From the NCBI GenBank assembly GCA_000442125.1, contig KE546971.1:188583-252582 (forward strand): a DNA stretch of 64,000 nt, given 5' to 3'. The notes below the pieces were generated by a model, which was given only the letters and a program-made list of their open reading frames with translations, was not told the origin of the DNA and made no database searches. The translations under genes were made by a program, and so were the position numbers. The DNA comes from Opeltia flavorubescens (Eukaryota > Ascomycota > Lecanoromycetes > Teloschistales > Teloschistaceae). How positions within the stretch are numbered: position 1 is the stretch's first letter; every line of letters begins with the position of its first letter. Shown here piece after piece: positions 34,515-45,877 of this stretch.

Positions 34515-35439
34515 GTCAAGGCCGGACATTGGCTACAGGGTAGCGGATAGGTTTGAGCAAAATGAAGATCCGCCGACAGCTCTCATAGCGGAGAGGACGG
34601 AACGAATAGGCGGAGCTGGCGTAGTTAGACTTGACGAGAGCGGCTGTGCGGGTTGAAATGGTTGGAACCATGGAGCAGATCCATCATGTTGTAGCAGGTT
34701 GAGGCTTGCATTGGTCCAGATTATAGGGCGCGCATAGTGGGCCTCTTGTCGGATCCGCGACAGGTTGAATAGCCGTGTCCTATGTCAAGCTAGATGGTGT
34801 AGGACAAGGCGCGATAATGTGCGTATGGCTTGCTTCCGACCAGGTCATTGTGATACCTGCTGGAGAGTAAAGTTTGCAGAGAAAAGACGGAGTTGCAGAT
34901 GAGGATACTAGAATTAGACGTTAGCAAACATCGTCTTAATAAAGCGATGAGTTGTCACAGGAGAAGCAGAACGGAGCTACGCCATATCTCTTAGAGCCTC
35001 TCAGCTTTCAAGATTGAGCCCTCGTCGCCATTGAGCGTGTCAAATTGGATCAACGGAGGAACGCGACCAGAGTGTAGGCTAACCTGGTTTGGAGGGGCTG
35101 TCGGCAAGCTAGGTGGGAATAGGCATTCGATTGGCTGCGCTGGGGGCGGCCTTCATCCCCCGGTCCCCGCCAAGATGGTGTCCAGGGTCGAATCCTGAAT
35201 CAGATTGTATCGGAGTCTGTGCCAGCTTCCTTCTCTCTCTCCATCCTTTGGTAGAGAAGACTCCCTTCTCACCAACTCCTCTCCCCTCTCCCCCTCACCT
35301 AACCCCATTGCCCTCGAGAACGACTCCTCTGCCAGTCACCCAGAGGTCTCGAGTTGGGCTGGGGAATTCAGGAGTGGTGTACCAGATGCCGATTGAGTAG
35401 TCGACCTAATTCGACCTCCACCACAACCTCCTGTCGTTC

Positions 35440-36147
35440 ATGTCAATTGTCTGCTTGACGATTCCTGACAATTCTTCCCGACTGTTTCCTTACCATCTTA
35501 GCCCATCACGCAGACACGTCGAGACCAGCGTCCGGCACCCACACCGCCCATCATTGCCTTCTGTACAAGTCAACCTGCCCTCCTTAAGAGACCTTTACTC
35601 CGCCGAGAAATCCATCTTTTTTCGACAGCAGGCTCTCATCGAATATATTAGGAAGGAATTGGTCGAGGTGTATATGCAGAACTTAGAGGTAAGTGGGAAA
35701 TGGTTCTGTCTTTGCCAGCATTCCTACGGCACCAAGGGGTTCGAGACAAGATCTACAGCCATCATATCTCCGAATCTCGATGAACCTTCGACCTGGTGAA
35801 CTTACAGCACCTACACCACAAAGACTATCAATTTCTATGATGGTTATCTGTCGAGCATGTCTTTGGCACAGACAATGCCTACGGTCAACAGTCGCCCTAC
35901 CTGCTCCGAGGACGTTTGATGGCTCCTCTCACATATGCTCTTCATTTCAAACTATGTGCTAAATTCTCGACTAAATTGACCCTGGGACACGTTCGTCACG
36001 CGTTACCCAATCCGCGTTCGCCTTCTACATGCTTTAACAAGAAACTTTTTGACATCAAGCAATAGCTAACGAATCATTCTTCCGCAGTTAATTGACGAAG
36101 CCTATTCCTATTGTCAGATCTTGCTGGACTTGATCAAAAAGTATTGA
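35440..36147 (+). CDS. Small spliced gene, helical 102-residue protein of unknown function
   Basis: Not a protein I recognise. Exons are 35440-35688 and 36088-36147, phase 0. The intron of 399 bases has a perfect GTAAGT donor, an AGCTAACG branch site and a TTCCGCAG acceptor. The joined C-terminus continues smoothly: KELVEVYMQNLE is followed by LIDEAYSYCQILLDLIKKY and a stop, an amphipathic helix across the junction. The N-terminal 40 residues are Ser/Pro/Arg-rich and look disordered; the helical half starts near SLRDLYSAEKSIFFRQQALI. It lies about 530 bases upstream of the cyclin start on the same strand, so it may instead be an upstream ORF in a spliced cyclin leader. Confidence 0.55.
35998..36003. 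promoter_or_regulatory. MCB (ACGCGT) site near the cyclin gene
   Basis: ACGCGT in the sequence TCACGCGTTA, about 670 bases upstream of the cyclin start codon and inside the intron of the small upstream gene. It is the closest of four such sites to the G1 cyclin. Confidence 0.4.
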
Positions 36148-36676
36148 ACCCTACAGTAATCAACCCAGACCCGGACAACAGAAGTTCTCCTCCTTTGAAC
36201 TTCGACTGTGGCTGCTATTCCACATTCTCCGCTTCTGCCAGCCTTGCTCGAGCAGTGGATGCGTTAGCTCGTTCTCTCCTCTCGAAGCAATTTGTTATCT
36301 GTAAAGGGTCTCTCACAAGGAATTGATCAATGTGTGTAAATGTCATTCCTTTCCAATGTGCAGATTAGTCCACCGTACCGGTGTCATGTCAAGGGCTAAT
36401 CAGAAATTTGTCAGATCCGAGGCACCGGTTATAAGCTATCGACCTGCCACTCTACAATAACGAATCTAGCCCGTCAATCGGTTCATACCAACTAATCACA
36501 GTCATTCTAATTATTATTCTTTTCTTCAGTCATTCATTAATCACCACGTATTGTTTTTACGATCCACTCTTTTCAATACTAATTCTACACTCTTTCAACA
36601 TCCTTCAATCTTGGTCATCATTTTTGATCAAATCACAGACTCTTCAAACAAGATCAAGATCATACGTCCGCACATC
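36148..36676. promoter_or_regulatory. Leader and proximal promoter of the cyclin
   Basis: About 530 bases rich in pyrimidines and AT, with CT-rich stretches such as TATTCTTTTCTTCAGTCATTC near 36515, typical of fungal core promoters and 5' leaders. It holds a 71-codon ORF without features, which could be an upstream ORF. Confidence 0.45.
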
Positions 36677-37910
36677 ATGGCCTATCAACCCCGGATGGTG
36701 TGTGATAGCTACTTTGTCGAAGGTTACGACGATCCTGCAAGAGCTATTCGAGAAGAAACCAGAGAACGCGAGAAGATGGTCAAGAAGAAGATCCAGCAAG
36801 CAATTGGTGAAAATCTGTCAGAGTTGGCAAGTGACGAGTATGGTGTAGATGTCCTCGAACATATGGAACGAATGGAGGTTTGTAGCCTTTGGCTGGGACA
36901 TGATTCGACCATCTGCTAACGCGTTGGACCAGCGCGATACTTTACCAGATGTCGCGTCCATGGACATTCAGACCGAGATTCGATGGTTCATGCGTCCATA
37001 TCTCCTGGACTTTTTGATCGAAGCCCACACCGCATCCTCTCTCTTGCCGGAGACCCTTTTCCTCACCATCAACCTCCTTGACCGGTACTGTTCCAAGCGT
37101 ATTGTCTACAAGCGACATTATCAACTTGTCGGCTCCGCAGCTCTATTGATCGCGGCAAAGTACGGTGACCGCAAGGAGCGTGTGCCGACAATCAAGGAAT
37201 TGCGATGCATGTGCTGTGCTCAGTACGATGATGATATGTTCACCCAGATGGAGTGGCATGTATTGCAGACTTTGGGCTGGAACATCGGACATCCAACCAT
37301 CGACAGCTTTCTCCAGCTGGCCACAGAGCATGTGCAATATGATCCTGAAGTCGAACATATGGCAGGTTACATTTCGGAAATCAGCATGTACCACAAAGAC
37401 TTCGTATCAAAACGTCCATCAGACATCGCCCGTGCATCGCTCGCCCTGGCAAGATGTGTATTGGACCGCCCCCAAGCTCTCAGTTCTGATTGGGCAGCAC
37501 AATACGACCCACAGATTCTGGTTTCGCTGTCTCAACATTTACATCGACCTTCAGCGATCTTGTCGAGAAAGTACTCGGTTAACCAGTACTCCTACGTTGC
37601 CGTCATCTTGGAAGAGTTCTTGGCCAGACAGGCATCAGTTGCGCGATGCTATGCCCCTCCACCAACGCCTCCGACGGAGAAACCAGTCACTCAGCAAGCA
37701 TTTGCACCTGTTACGCCAGTGAAGCAGCAATACCTCCCAACTGTACCCAATGGTTGCATGACGCCGCCCATCACTCCCAATGGCGATGTGTACTTCAACG
37801 GAGGTCATCCATCTCTTCCGTCTTGCCGTCCTCCGACGCCCGCAAGTATGGGTCAGTACGATTCATGCTACCAACTACCTCCAATCAATCAGCTTCCATC
37901 TATGGTCTGA
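36677..37910 (+). CDS. G1-type cyclin (Cln/Puc1 family)
   Basis: Regulatory subunit of the main cell-cycle CDK for entry into S phase; 392 residues. Exons are 36677-36877 and 36933-37910, phase 0. The N-terminal cyclin box is clear: MDIQTEIRWFMRPYLLDFLIE, LFLTINLLDRYCSKR, YQLVGSAALLIAAKYGDRKE, MEWHVLQTLGWNIGHPT. The second cyclin fold follows (MAGYISEISMYHKDFV, PSDIARASLALARCVL). The C-terminal 120 residues are Pro/Thr/Gln-rich with several TP sites (PPPTPPTEKPV, CMTPPITPNG), a PEST-like tail expected to govern turnover. It lacks the B-type cyclin FLRRxSK-type signature. Filamentous fungi usually have a single such Cln. Nearby ACGCGT sites suit G1/S control. Confidence 0.92.
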
Positions 37911-40094
37911 GATGCACAACCTTGGCCATCTATGACTTACCATACAATATTGGAGACACCTCATCCAGTCGTTCGTGGACACCGCCAGGCCATGATCCTC
38001 AATAATTGAAGGATCCTAAGGCACATGGCAGTATCATATCGACTTTCCACACAACAACATCTCACCAACCCGTTAAGCATCCTTGACATTCCTCATCTGC
38101 AACTCTAGCGAGCGTTCCATCTCCAGCATTTTCAACCAACAAAACTCATTCTCAGCACACATAGAAGAGGAGGGCACTTATGACTCGAAAGCAAAAAGTA
38201 CCATCATCAAAGCGTTTTGCCATTTTTTCCCACGGATCGGAAGGATATCTCGGAAGGCTGTCACAAAAACCCATCTGGATAATGCTTATCGGCATTTGTC
38301 ATTCGATCTTAGGATACGGTGGGGGATAAATCAGAAATTTGTATCATGATCCGAGAAACACATTAGCGATTTGACTGCCTCCTCAGTAAGAGGAGGAGAA
38401 TGCGGAAGCTCGCTGCTGGGCTTTTTTTACAATAGTCTTTTGCTGCCCGTATGAAAGAAAGATTAAGAGCGAGATACCCTGCTATTATTGCATCCTTTCA
38501 GCTGTCCTCATTTCCAAGCGCAAGGGAGGTTTCTTCGTCCGCCGGCAAACCGTGTACATTAGGGGACTTTTAACTTAATAATTGCCTGGCCCTCTTGCGC
38601 GATGGATAGGGGATGGGGCTTAAAGGGATGTCATGTAGCTTACACACTTTCTCTAATATTATGAATGAAAAAAAGATTCAGATGATAGATTTATCCATGG
38701 GCTTGCCTGTTCTTTCTCCGTCTTCGTAGACAATGAGACCTATTACTGCCACTCTACTATTTGCCAATGTAATTTCTTTTTTCTTGACCAGAACATGGAT
38801 ATTGCTCCTAGTAATGTTTATATCATGCTCTTTTTTCTTTCCAACGTGATTTTTTGGGCTTTGTTGGTGCTTTCATTTCCACTGCTCCTACGGCTGTTAC
38901 GCAATACCATATATTACAGCGTCATTATGTGGATCTATTCTCCCTTTCCCTGCCCATTTCACCATCCCGTCGCCCCGCCTTCCCATACATACACATATAT
39001 CCGAGATATCATCACCTCGAAATGTCAATATCCCCACCTAGTAGTCTTATTTCCTCCTCCTCCTCCTTCACTTCCCTTGTCCATGCTTTCCCCTTCCCCT
39101 TTTTGCACCTTTACCGTCTTTTCCAGCCTCCAAACCATGAACCTCTCCCCCCTTTCCCCCCCCCCTCCCTCACAGTCATCAACCGAACCAATTCAACCCT
39201 TCCTTCTCTCTCCCCTTTTCGCCAACATATTTCTGCCTGCCTGCCTTTTCCCCATTAAGACTCTTTTCGCTGCATCTTTGTATTTACTTTTTTTCAAACT
39301 ACTGTTTTTTCTTTCCCCCTTTCCCCTTCCTCTTATCCTCTTTACTGTGCCTTATGTTATCATCCCCAGTTCATATATATCTCTCTTTTCGAAAACCTGA
39401 GGGAAAAGGAGGAGGAGAAAACAGAGCATGAAAACCAGGAAGAGATAGAGTGAATATTAAATATGAAATCTTTCTTCGCGCAATCGAACTCCTTCTCTCC
39501 ATAGGAAATATGTCCCGAGAATGGTTACATACGAACGGTGTGTGATAAAGGAAACCGGGGGGTTGTTATGAGATAACACATATGAACAAATTAAATATCT
39601 TTCCTGGACCTTCTTTTTGATTAGGGAGACTTCGATATAGCCCCAAGAAAAAAACAAGAATAAATACAGAGAGAAGTTTAACTAATTCCGGTGAGTACAG
39701 GTAGTTGGCCAAGCTTGGGTTTGCTGTAGTTATCTTCAATTTTATATGGGGGAAAAATGGCACGTGAAACGTTTATTCGAGATTTTTTCTCTGCAGGAAG
39801 ATGACGATATTGGACATTAACTCTCACCATCTCCTATGGCGAATAGTTATTGTACACGAAAGGGGGTACAGATGCTCGTCCATCATCGCCGGTGTGCAAG
39901 ATTAGCAAGAGAAGAAAAAAATAAAATCCCCGTTCTTCCCCGTTGGATTCTCTGCTTCCTGAAGAAATTTGCAGCAGAAAAGCGCCAATGCACCCCTCTC
40001 CTCCTGATATGAAAGAAAAGAATAGAAGTATTCCTGCCGAGAATCGTTTTGATTGAGTAAAAGTCGAAGAGTTTGGTGGTGTTGATTGGTCCAA
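37911..40094. other. Gene-free gap between the converging cyclin and acetate-permease genes
   Basis: About 2.2 kb. ORFs at 38083-38349 and 38795-39400 are not supported: the latter is a read of a long C/T-rich tract (about 38940-39350) that gives runs of Pro, Ser, Leu and Phe in two frames. It probably contains long 3' untranslated regions for both genes. No repeat family was recognised. Confidence 0.5.
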
Positions 40095-41400
40095 TCATAC
40101 GGTGCCCTTCTCCCCCTTCTCACGCATCTCCTTCCCCTTGACGGACCAGGGGAAATGCGCAACGGGAATGACGAAGAAGCTATTGCACAGAAAAGAAAGT
40201 TAGCCATCATCTATAGATTTTTGATTGCAAACCCCTTTCCCCTAATCCTTCCCCTTTCTCGTCACCCCCTCTCTTCCTCCCATCCACCCCCCAAACCCCA
40301 TTAACCCCCCCAAAAAGAATAAAAAAAATAACATCAACGTACCTATTCGAATCATCCGCAATACCCGCCAACGCATTATACCACGCCGCGAACGCAGCCA
40401 GCAGTCCGAAGAAGCCTCCAGCTTTGATGATGGGCGGGTTAGGTTCGCCGGCGGCGTTGCGGTGCAGGTAGCCGATGCCGAGGAGCAGGAAGGCGAGGTC
40501 GAGGGTGAAGAAGAGGAAGAAGAAGGCGACGGTGGAGCGGAGGGTGGCGATTAGGAGGATGGTGGTGAAGATGAACCAGCCCTAATTTGTGTGAGTTACT
40601 TAGTTGTATGGGGGGAGGGTGAACATTGAGTGACGTAGGAAGATGGAGGTTATGTTATTGGGATTGTGGTTGTGGTGGTGACGAGGGTGAAACGACGAGC
40701 GGAGCGGAGCGGAACGGAACTCACCATGAGGAAGAACCCAAAAGCGTCAAGGAATGCAGTCGCGCCCTGCGCCTTTACGTATGCCTCTTCGATTGCGAAG
40801 CCGCCGGGAGTCAAGATGATGGCGAAGGAGAGCCAGAAACCGCCGTAAGAGGAGAGAGCGGTGGCGCCGAAGGTGTTGCCGACGGCCATTTCCCTACGAG
40901 TAGTACAATCGTCAATATGGGATCTCTTTCCTAATTGGCAGCACTATGATTTATCAAAGGAGTGAATCGATGTCCAGTACGTACCACATCCCCGCAAGTA
41001 ACTGCACCAACCCCCCATACCCAAACGCCAAACCCACCACCAAGTTCGGTTCCGCCACAGAGCGCGTATTCATATTGATCAAGCTCAAGACAAACGTCGT
41101 CAGAGCGAAAGCGCTCAAGCCCAATGGAGCCGGGTTGGCGAATTTCCGATCCTTGACACCTTTGTACAAGCCGGGCTGGAACTCACCGCCAAAGGCAGGG
41201 AGGCGTGGGTCTCCGGAGGAAACATGGGCGAGAGGGCCATAGCCGAAGCGGGAGGCAGCGAGGGCGGTTTGATGTTCTTCGTGGGTCATATGGCGGTGGA
41301 TGCCACCGTTGGTGGTGTTGGAGGAAGTGTCTTCGTGATACATCTTCTCTGCTCCGGGGCCGTGGTTGCCAGTGTGGTCGACGTTGTTTGTGGTAGCCAT
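40095..41400 (-). CDS. Acetate/ammonium permease of the GPR1/FUN34/SatP (Ato) family
   Basis: Six-helix plasma-membrane channel for acetate, 302 residues. Exons are 41400-40985, 40893-40725, 40581-40343 and 40179-40095; all phases agree and the last three exons do not stand out as ORFs. The hydrophilic N-terminus is His- and Thr-rich (HRHMTHEEHQTALAASRFG). The signature KFANPAPLGLSAFALTTF opens helix 1. Helices 2-6 follow: LVVGLAFGYGGLVQLLAGMW, TALSSYGGFWLSFAII, AFLDAFGFFLMGWFIFTTIL, VAFFFLFFTLDLAFLLLGIG, KAGGFFGLLAAFAAWYNALA. The tail SFFVIPVAHFPWS is usual in fungal Ato proteins. The start at 41400 begins MATTNNVDHTG; an upstream ATG in the same frame would add 26 residues. Confidence 0.94.
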
Positions 41401-42989
41401 TGCTCTCTGCGTCATATGATGAAATTGGTGTATCTTGAATTGCGCGTGAGTTTTGTGATGAGTGAAGGTAGTCTTCGTCAAAGGATTGACAAAAGAATAC
41501 GAAGAGTAGTACCTACTGAAGCTCTACAATCGAATGAACAATGACGTTTCTGCTGCTCGAATGTAAAGGAGGGTAAGCTCGGTAGATGGACGGTAATGGA
41601 AAGTAGAGTTAATGGCGGAGAAATGGAAAGTGGGAAAGTTAGAAAAATGAAGTCACGGTCCACGGGTAACAGTAGTTCACCTCGGAGTTGTGGGGTAGCG
41701 ACAAGGCGAGAGGATTTGAGGAAAAGTGATCAACATGCCCAGTAAGTGAAGCGTGACTGGAAAAAATGATGAACGTCAAAGAGATGGACCGTAAGAAGTT
41801 AGCAACTATGGGTAGTCTGGACCCAGATCAAGCAAATAACCTTCACTACCGAACACAAACATGACACGAATATATTGAATTGCTTGATCCCCCTGTCCTT
41901 GCCCATTACCTGTCGCCAACCTTTTTCAGTTCATATCTGAGCAACACCAAACTCGTGGCTCTGGCAAAATGCAGCATCCTTATCATCTGCGACAAACAAC
42001 GGTTTCTGCAGGTCGGGATGTCGTTTGGAAACAGCCTTCACAGGGAACAGCACATGGTTTCGGCAATTTGACCACGATCGCGGGTCTTGTTCATACCTTA
42101 GCGAAAGCCTGTTTCTAGCGGAGGAAAGGGGATTTCCCTGGATGGAGTGAGACATGGGAGGGGGAGGGGATGGAGATTGGAAAGCGATTGCTTGTTAGAT
42201 TCTAGGCTCAAGCAAGCAGCACATGCATGACGAATGACGAGGTGGGCAAAATAGGCTTCTGCAAGCCGCCATTCGTTCGGGCATGCATCCATCCCTGCTC
42301 TTAGTTGGCGCCTTTTTCTCCACATCCTAAGGACGATCTTGTGGGGAGCTACGGATAGAAAGTACCGTCCTCCGTCGCTAAGCAGATGATGATGTCAAGT
42401 TCAGATTAATTAATTTGCTGAGCAATCAATCCCTTTGTATCTTAGTTGCCACTCTCGAAAGCTGCATGCTTGAGGCGGGTAACACACCATACCCATCCGT
42501 ACAACCATATCTCCAGATCTCGTTTCACAAACATATGCCACGCAATGAATGCTGTGTAAGACGAAAAGACATGCGAACAGGGATGCGACAGAAGTTCAGT
42601 GGGGTGTGCATCCGTCTTGGCGCGTATTCGGAGAAAAGGAAGTGATTCTGTCAGGGCTGCATGCCTTTGACAAATAATTCGTGCATGGGCATATGCATTT
42701 CAGCAGGAACAATATATGCAGAACAAGGAGATCCTGGAGAAATATGCGCTCCACACGTAGCATATCAATATTCCCATGTTTACCTGATGGTAATATGTTT
42801 AACTGTGGATGAGTTTGTTATGCAGGTAGTGACTTTGCAGCATAGTAAACCTGTGGAAGAGACCCATTCTCAAGGATTGTAATGGAAAAGGGTGAGGTTG
42901 TGGTAGATTATTCGAAAATTTTCATAATTATATTAAGTACAGATGTTCGCAACGCTATGCTGTTTCATTCTTCGCTTCAAAGATAAAGA
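41401..42989. other. Intergenic region upstream of the permease and downstream of Rds1
   Basis: About 1.6 kb. Short ORFs only, none supported. It contains the permease promoter at its left end and the Rds1 3' region at its right end. Confidence 0.45.
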
Positions 42990-44435
42990 TCATCCAGCTT
43001 GATACAACCCAAGCGCAACAATATGTGGGTTCAACATCGACGTGTTGAACGGGGTGACAAAGAGATCAAGATCCGTCAACATGACCGCCATCGTCCCATT
43101 GATAATCCCATCAGTGCCGTAGACAAAGCCCTCAGGCTGATATGTGTATCCGGTGTTGTTGCCAGTCACCGTCAAGGGTGAATAAGTCAGGTTCAGCTGT
43201 TGACTCCAGCCGACAAACTTGGGCGCACCTGCTGTCGTAGCGGTGACATATGAGTTATTTGGCCCAACAGCCTGGCCTGGAGCGTCCCACTCGAAAAGGA
43301 CCTTCTTTCCGACGAAAGAAAGCGGTTCCGACTTGTTATGTGCGACGGCTGGTCCGCAGCCATACCCTGTCACGTTGAGGTTCTCGCAGCTTCCGGTAGT
43401 GATATTCGATCGTGAGGGGTCGGCGATGCGAGAGCCAACTGTCTCGCTACCATCTTGCGCGGTATCATTGGGAGAATAGCGGTTGATGTTGGCATTGTTC
43501 AAGATGTGGAGTGTGGGGAAATTTTGCCACGCAAGACGGGTGGTGTTCTCCGGGCAATAACTAACGTAAGGTGCAAGCATAGTCCATGACCATGACTGGG
43601 GCCAGCCATTCTCGAACCATACATCCATCGGGGTGAGACCACTCATCTGGCGGAAGACCTGTTGCTGACGAGCCTCGGTAGCGATGGATTGAGCCAAGAG
43701 CTGGCCAACCTCACGTGAGTCAAGATGATTGATGAATCCCCAGACTCCTGACTCCCCGAAGCGAGTGAGACGCTGCATGAAGTCGACCCATTCGCGGACA
43801 GTGGTATATGGATAATCATATACACACTGCTTGGGCGCTCGTTCGCCAAGCATGTTGGTCAACAGCGTCGAGTGTCCAGTCTCTTGATCAGCCATAAACT
43901 CAATCAAAGACCGAGCCTCTGGACCAAGACCGGCAGCAGTGAACTCTTCATCGGTGAAACGGGCGAGCCCATCATGGAAAAGGTCAAGCTCGATCCACTC
44001 CTGATACAGGCCAAGAGCTATCGACTCGAAGTCGAAATCACTCTCGACCATATACCGAGGCAGCGATCCATTCGTACCAAGACCACCAGCAGGTGTGTAT
44101 GGTGCTGGCATAGGATTGAGAGGAGCACCTTTCGTGTTATAGTAGGTCGCCGTTGGATTGAGTGGCATTGGGGCGATCGAAGCAGCTAATGTGGTTGGGC
44201 CATCGACAGCTCCCGTAGTGGTTGGTGTGCCAGTGTAGGGACCATGATATGTGGCGCTAGAGTAACCGTTCTCAACGTATTCCACCCTGTAACCAGAGGT
44301 TGAAGGTTGCATCATCGCGGACACCTGCGAGTCGGGTCCAAAGGATGCGGGAGCTGTGACTTGGGGAGCTGGAGCTGGAGCACCGAGAGCCGGCGCAAGC
44401 AGCAGCGCTGCAGCGACAATGAAAGAATTTGCCAT
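42990..44435 (-). CDS. Rds1-like secreted ferritin-fold stress protein
   Basis: Single exon, 481 residues. The N-terminus MANSFIVAAALLLAPALGAP is a signal peptide. A Pro/Thr/Ala-rich region leads into the ferritin-like domain characteristic of fungal Rds1 proteins: VESDFDFESIALGLYQEWIE, LDLFHDGLARFTDEEF, LIEFMADQETGHSTLLTNML, TRFGESGVWGFINHLDSREV and SIATEARQQQVFRQMSGLTP. Acidic and His residues in QEWIELDLFH, DQETGH and ATEARQQ occupy helix positions used for a di-metal site in related proteins. Several N-glycosylation sites (NTT, NNSY, NLTY, NTS) suit secretion. Fission-yeast rds1 responds to adenine, glucose and other stresses; the molecular activity of the family is not established. Confidence 0.92.
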   Translation of the reverse strand: MANSFIVAAALLLAPALGAPAPAPQVTAPASFGPDSQVSAMMQPSTSGYRVEYVENGYSSATYHGPYTGTPTTTGAVDGPTTLAASIAPMPLNPTATYYNTKGAPLNPMPAPYTPAGGLGTNGSLPRYMVESDFDFESIALGLYQEWIELDLFHDGLARFTDEEFTAAGLGPEARSLIEFMADQETGHSTLLTNMLGERAPKQCVYDYPYTTVREWVDFMQRLTRFGESGVWGFINHLDSREVGQLLAQSIATEARQQQVFRQMSGLTPMDVWFENGWPQSWSWTMLAPYVSYCPENTTRLAWQNFPTLHILNNANINRYSPNDTAQDGSETVGSRIADPSRSNITTGSCENLNVTGYGCGPAVAHNKSEPLSFVGKKVLFEWDAPGQAVGPNNSYVTATTAGAPKFVGWSQQLNLTYSPLTVTGNNTGYTYQPEGFVYGTDGIINGTMAVMLTDLDLFVTPFNTSMLNPHIVALGLYQAG

Positions 44436-45877
44436 GTTGGTTGATACGGAGAAATGTGTAACTTTGAGATGAAAAAGTTATGCCTGCGCTCGCAGGGTAC
44501 ATGTATTCCAACTCGCTGGTGGCGACCAAGGGATTTCGTCCATTTCGTCACCCTGCCACAGCAGCTCGACCGCGTCATCACGAGAAATTTTTGATGGACT
44601 TTGCTCGAAGCTAGGAAGTAACAGCCGGGAGAGCGACCTGTAAAGGGACTTCATCCTGAACCAGACATGGGCGATAATGTGGAGCAAGAGCGTTTACCGA
44701 GCTTTGGTGTAGCCATATTCGGAGCTATTGCAGGGACCAGCATGACGTTTTCGATATTGTTTGGTCTTCTAGCTCCACGCCTTCAAGCTCACTGGTTGGA
44801 AAGATGACGCAGATGGGTGGATTCCTCGAACCATGCATATTAACATGCAGGGCCTTAGACTTAGCTGTGGTCCAACCTCGAGCTCGGGTCTACCGGATAG
44901 TAAGCAAAGAAGCGGTATCCGGAAAATATATCATGTCTGGACAGCAATCAACATGCGGAAGTAGATGCATTCCCTCATACGTCTAAATAGGCGGTCAATA
45001 TCCTCGTTAACGAGCGTTGGGCAAGCTTCATCATGTACAACATACGGTAATTGTCTGCTGCATAGGTGGGGAAGCTTCGGTGGCGTTGGATCGGAAAACT
45101 CTCCGCCATTAGAGTACGAGATTGCGGCTCTTGAATCGTTCCCTTGATTGCCGAAGCTCGCGAAAATGCTTGAGTGACACTCGAAGCAGGTCGAGCCTAC
45201 AAATTCCTTTTGGAACCATCCGCGTTCTCTGCCTTAGAATAGCATCCTTTCCGTTCATTCCGTGATTTCCAACGAATCGCTTCCTTTTCTCATGGAATCG
45301 AGATATCAGATGACTGGCGTACTCGTCCTTCTCGTAGCTTTGAGTAATTCGCGGACCACCCAAACTACAATGGGGATAATCGTGCCGTAATCTGTTTCTG
45401 CTTCATGAGAGCCAACATTGAGCCAAGCTCCAGGAAATGCCACCCGCGCGTATCATCCGATACGAGCCTCGAGAGGGTGTGAGGCTCCGCAAAAGCCTTG
45501 GACCCTGACAAGGCGATGTTGTGTGCATCGAAAGCGGATCACCTGACCAGGCGTTTTGGTGTGTTGCATGCTTCAGGAACGGAATAATATTCGAGATATT
45601 ACAGCTGGCTCTAAGAGCAGTGCCAATGACGCTGCTAGAAGAATTATAGTACAGCCTCTATGAAATTCAATGAAAGCCGCCACCAATATCCTCCAAGTCC
45701 ACCCAATGCATCTCAAAAACAGTGAAAAACAGACGAAGGTGTATTCCGAGTACGAAACGCCAGTATGCCCCCTGCTCATGCGCCTGCTATGTGTATATGC
45801 GTCCCTCTCGCCCGTGGTATCATTTCGCTTTCGCTCTCGCTATGCCCTTAGTAGCCACACTTATCCTCATGTAGATC
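44436..45877. other. Intergenic region between Rds1 and the small Ser-rich gene
   Basis: About 1.4 kb holding the Rds1 promoter. An 84-codon minus-strand ORF at 45109-45363 is rich in Lys/Arg but has no splice or domain support. Nothing further is seen. Confidence 0.4.

Larger units (their letters stand above)
32517..35439. other. Long gene-poor region upstream of the cyclin locus
   Basis: About 2.9 kb with only short ORFs lacking domains, including a 120-codon minus-strand ORF at 34157-34519 that I cannot support. One unresolved base lies at 33753. It contains three ACGCGT sites, listed separately. The composition is mixed and not obviously repeat-derived. With the next gene it makes an unusually deep upstream region for the cyclin. 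Confidence 0.5.

Noticed and set aside
34157-34519. 120-codon minus-strand ORF as a gene
   Set aside because: No recognisable domain, no promoter or splice partner, and composition like the surrounding non-coding DNA.
35181-35200. GGGTCGAATCCTG as part of a tRNA B box
   Set aside because: It lacks the GGTTCRANNCC consensus and no A box or cloverleaf can be folded around it.
38795-39400. 201-codon ORF, possible hydrophobic membrane protein
   Set aside because: It is a translation of a C/T-rich tract with a second overlapping frame equally open; composition explains it, and there is no domain or splice support.
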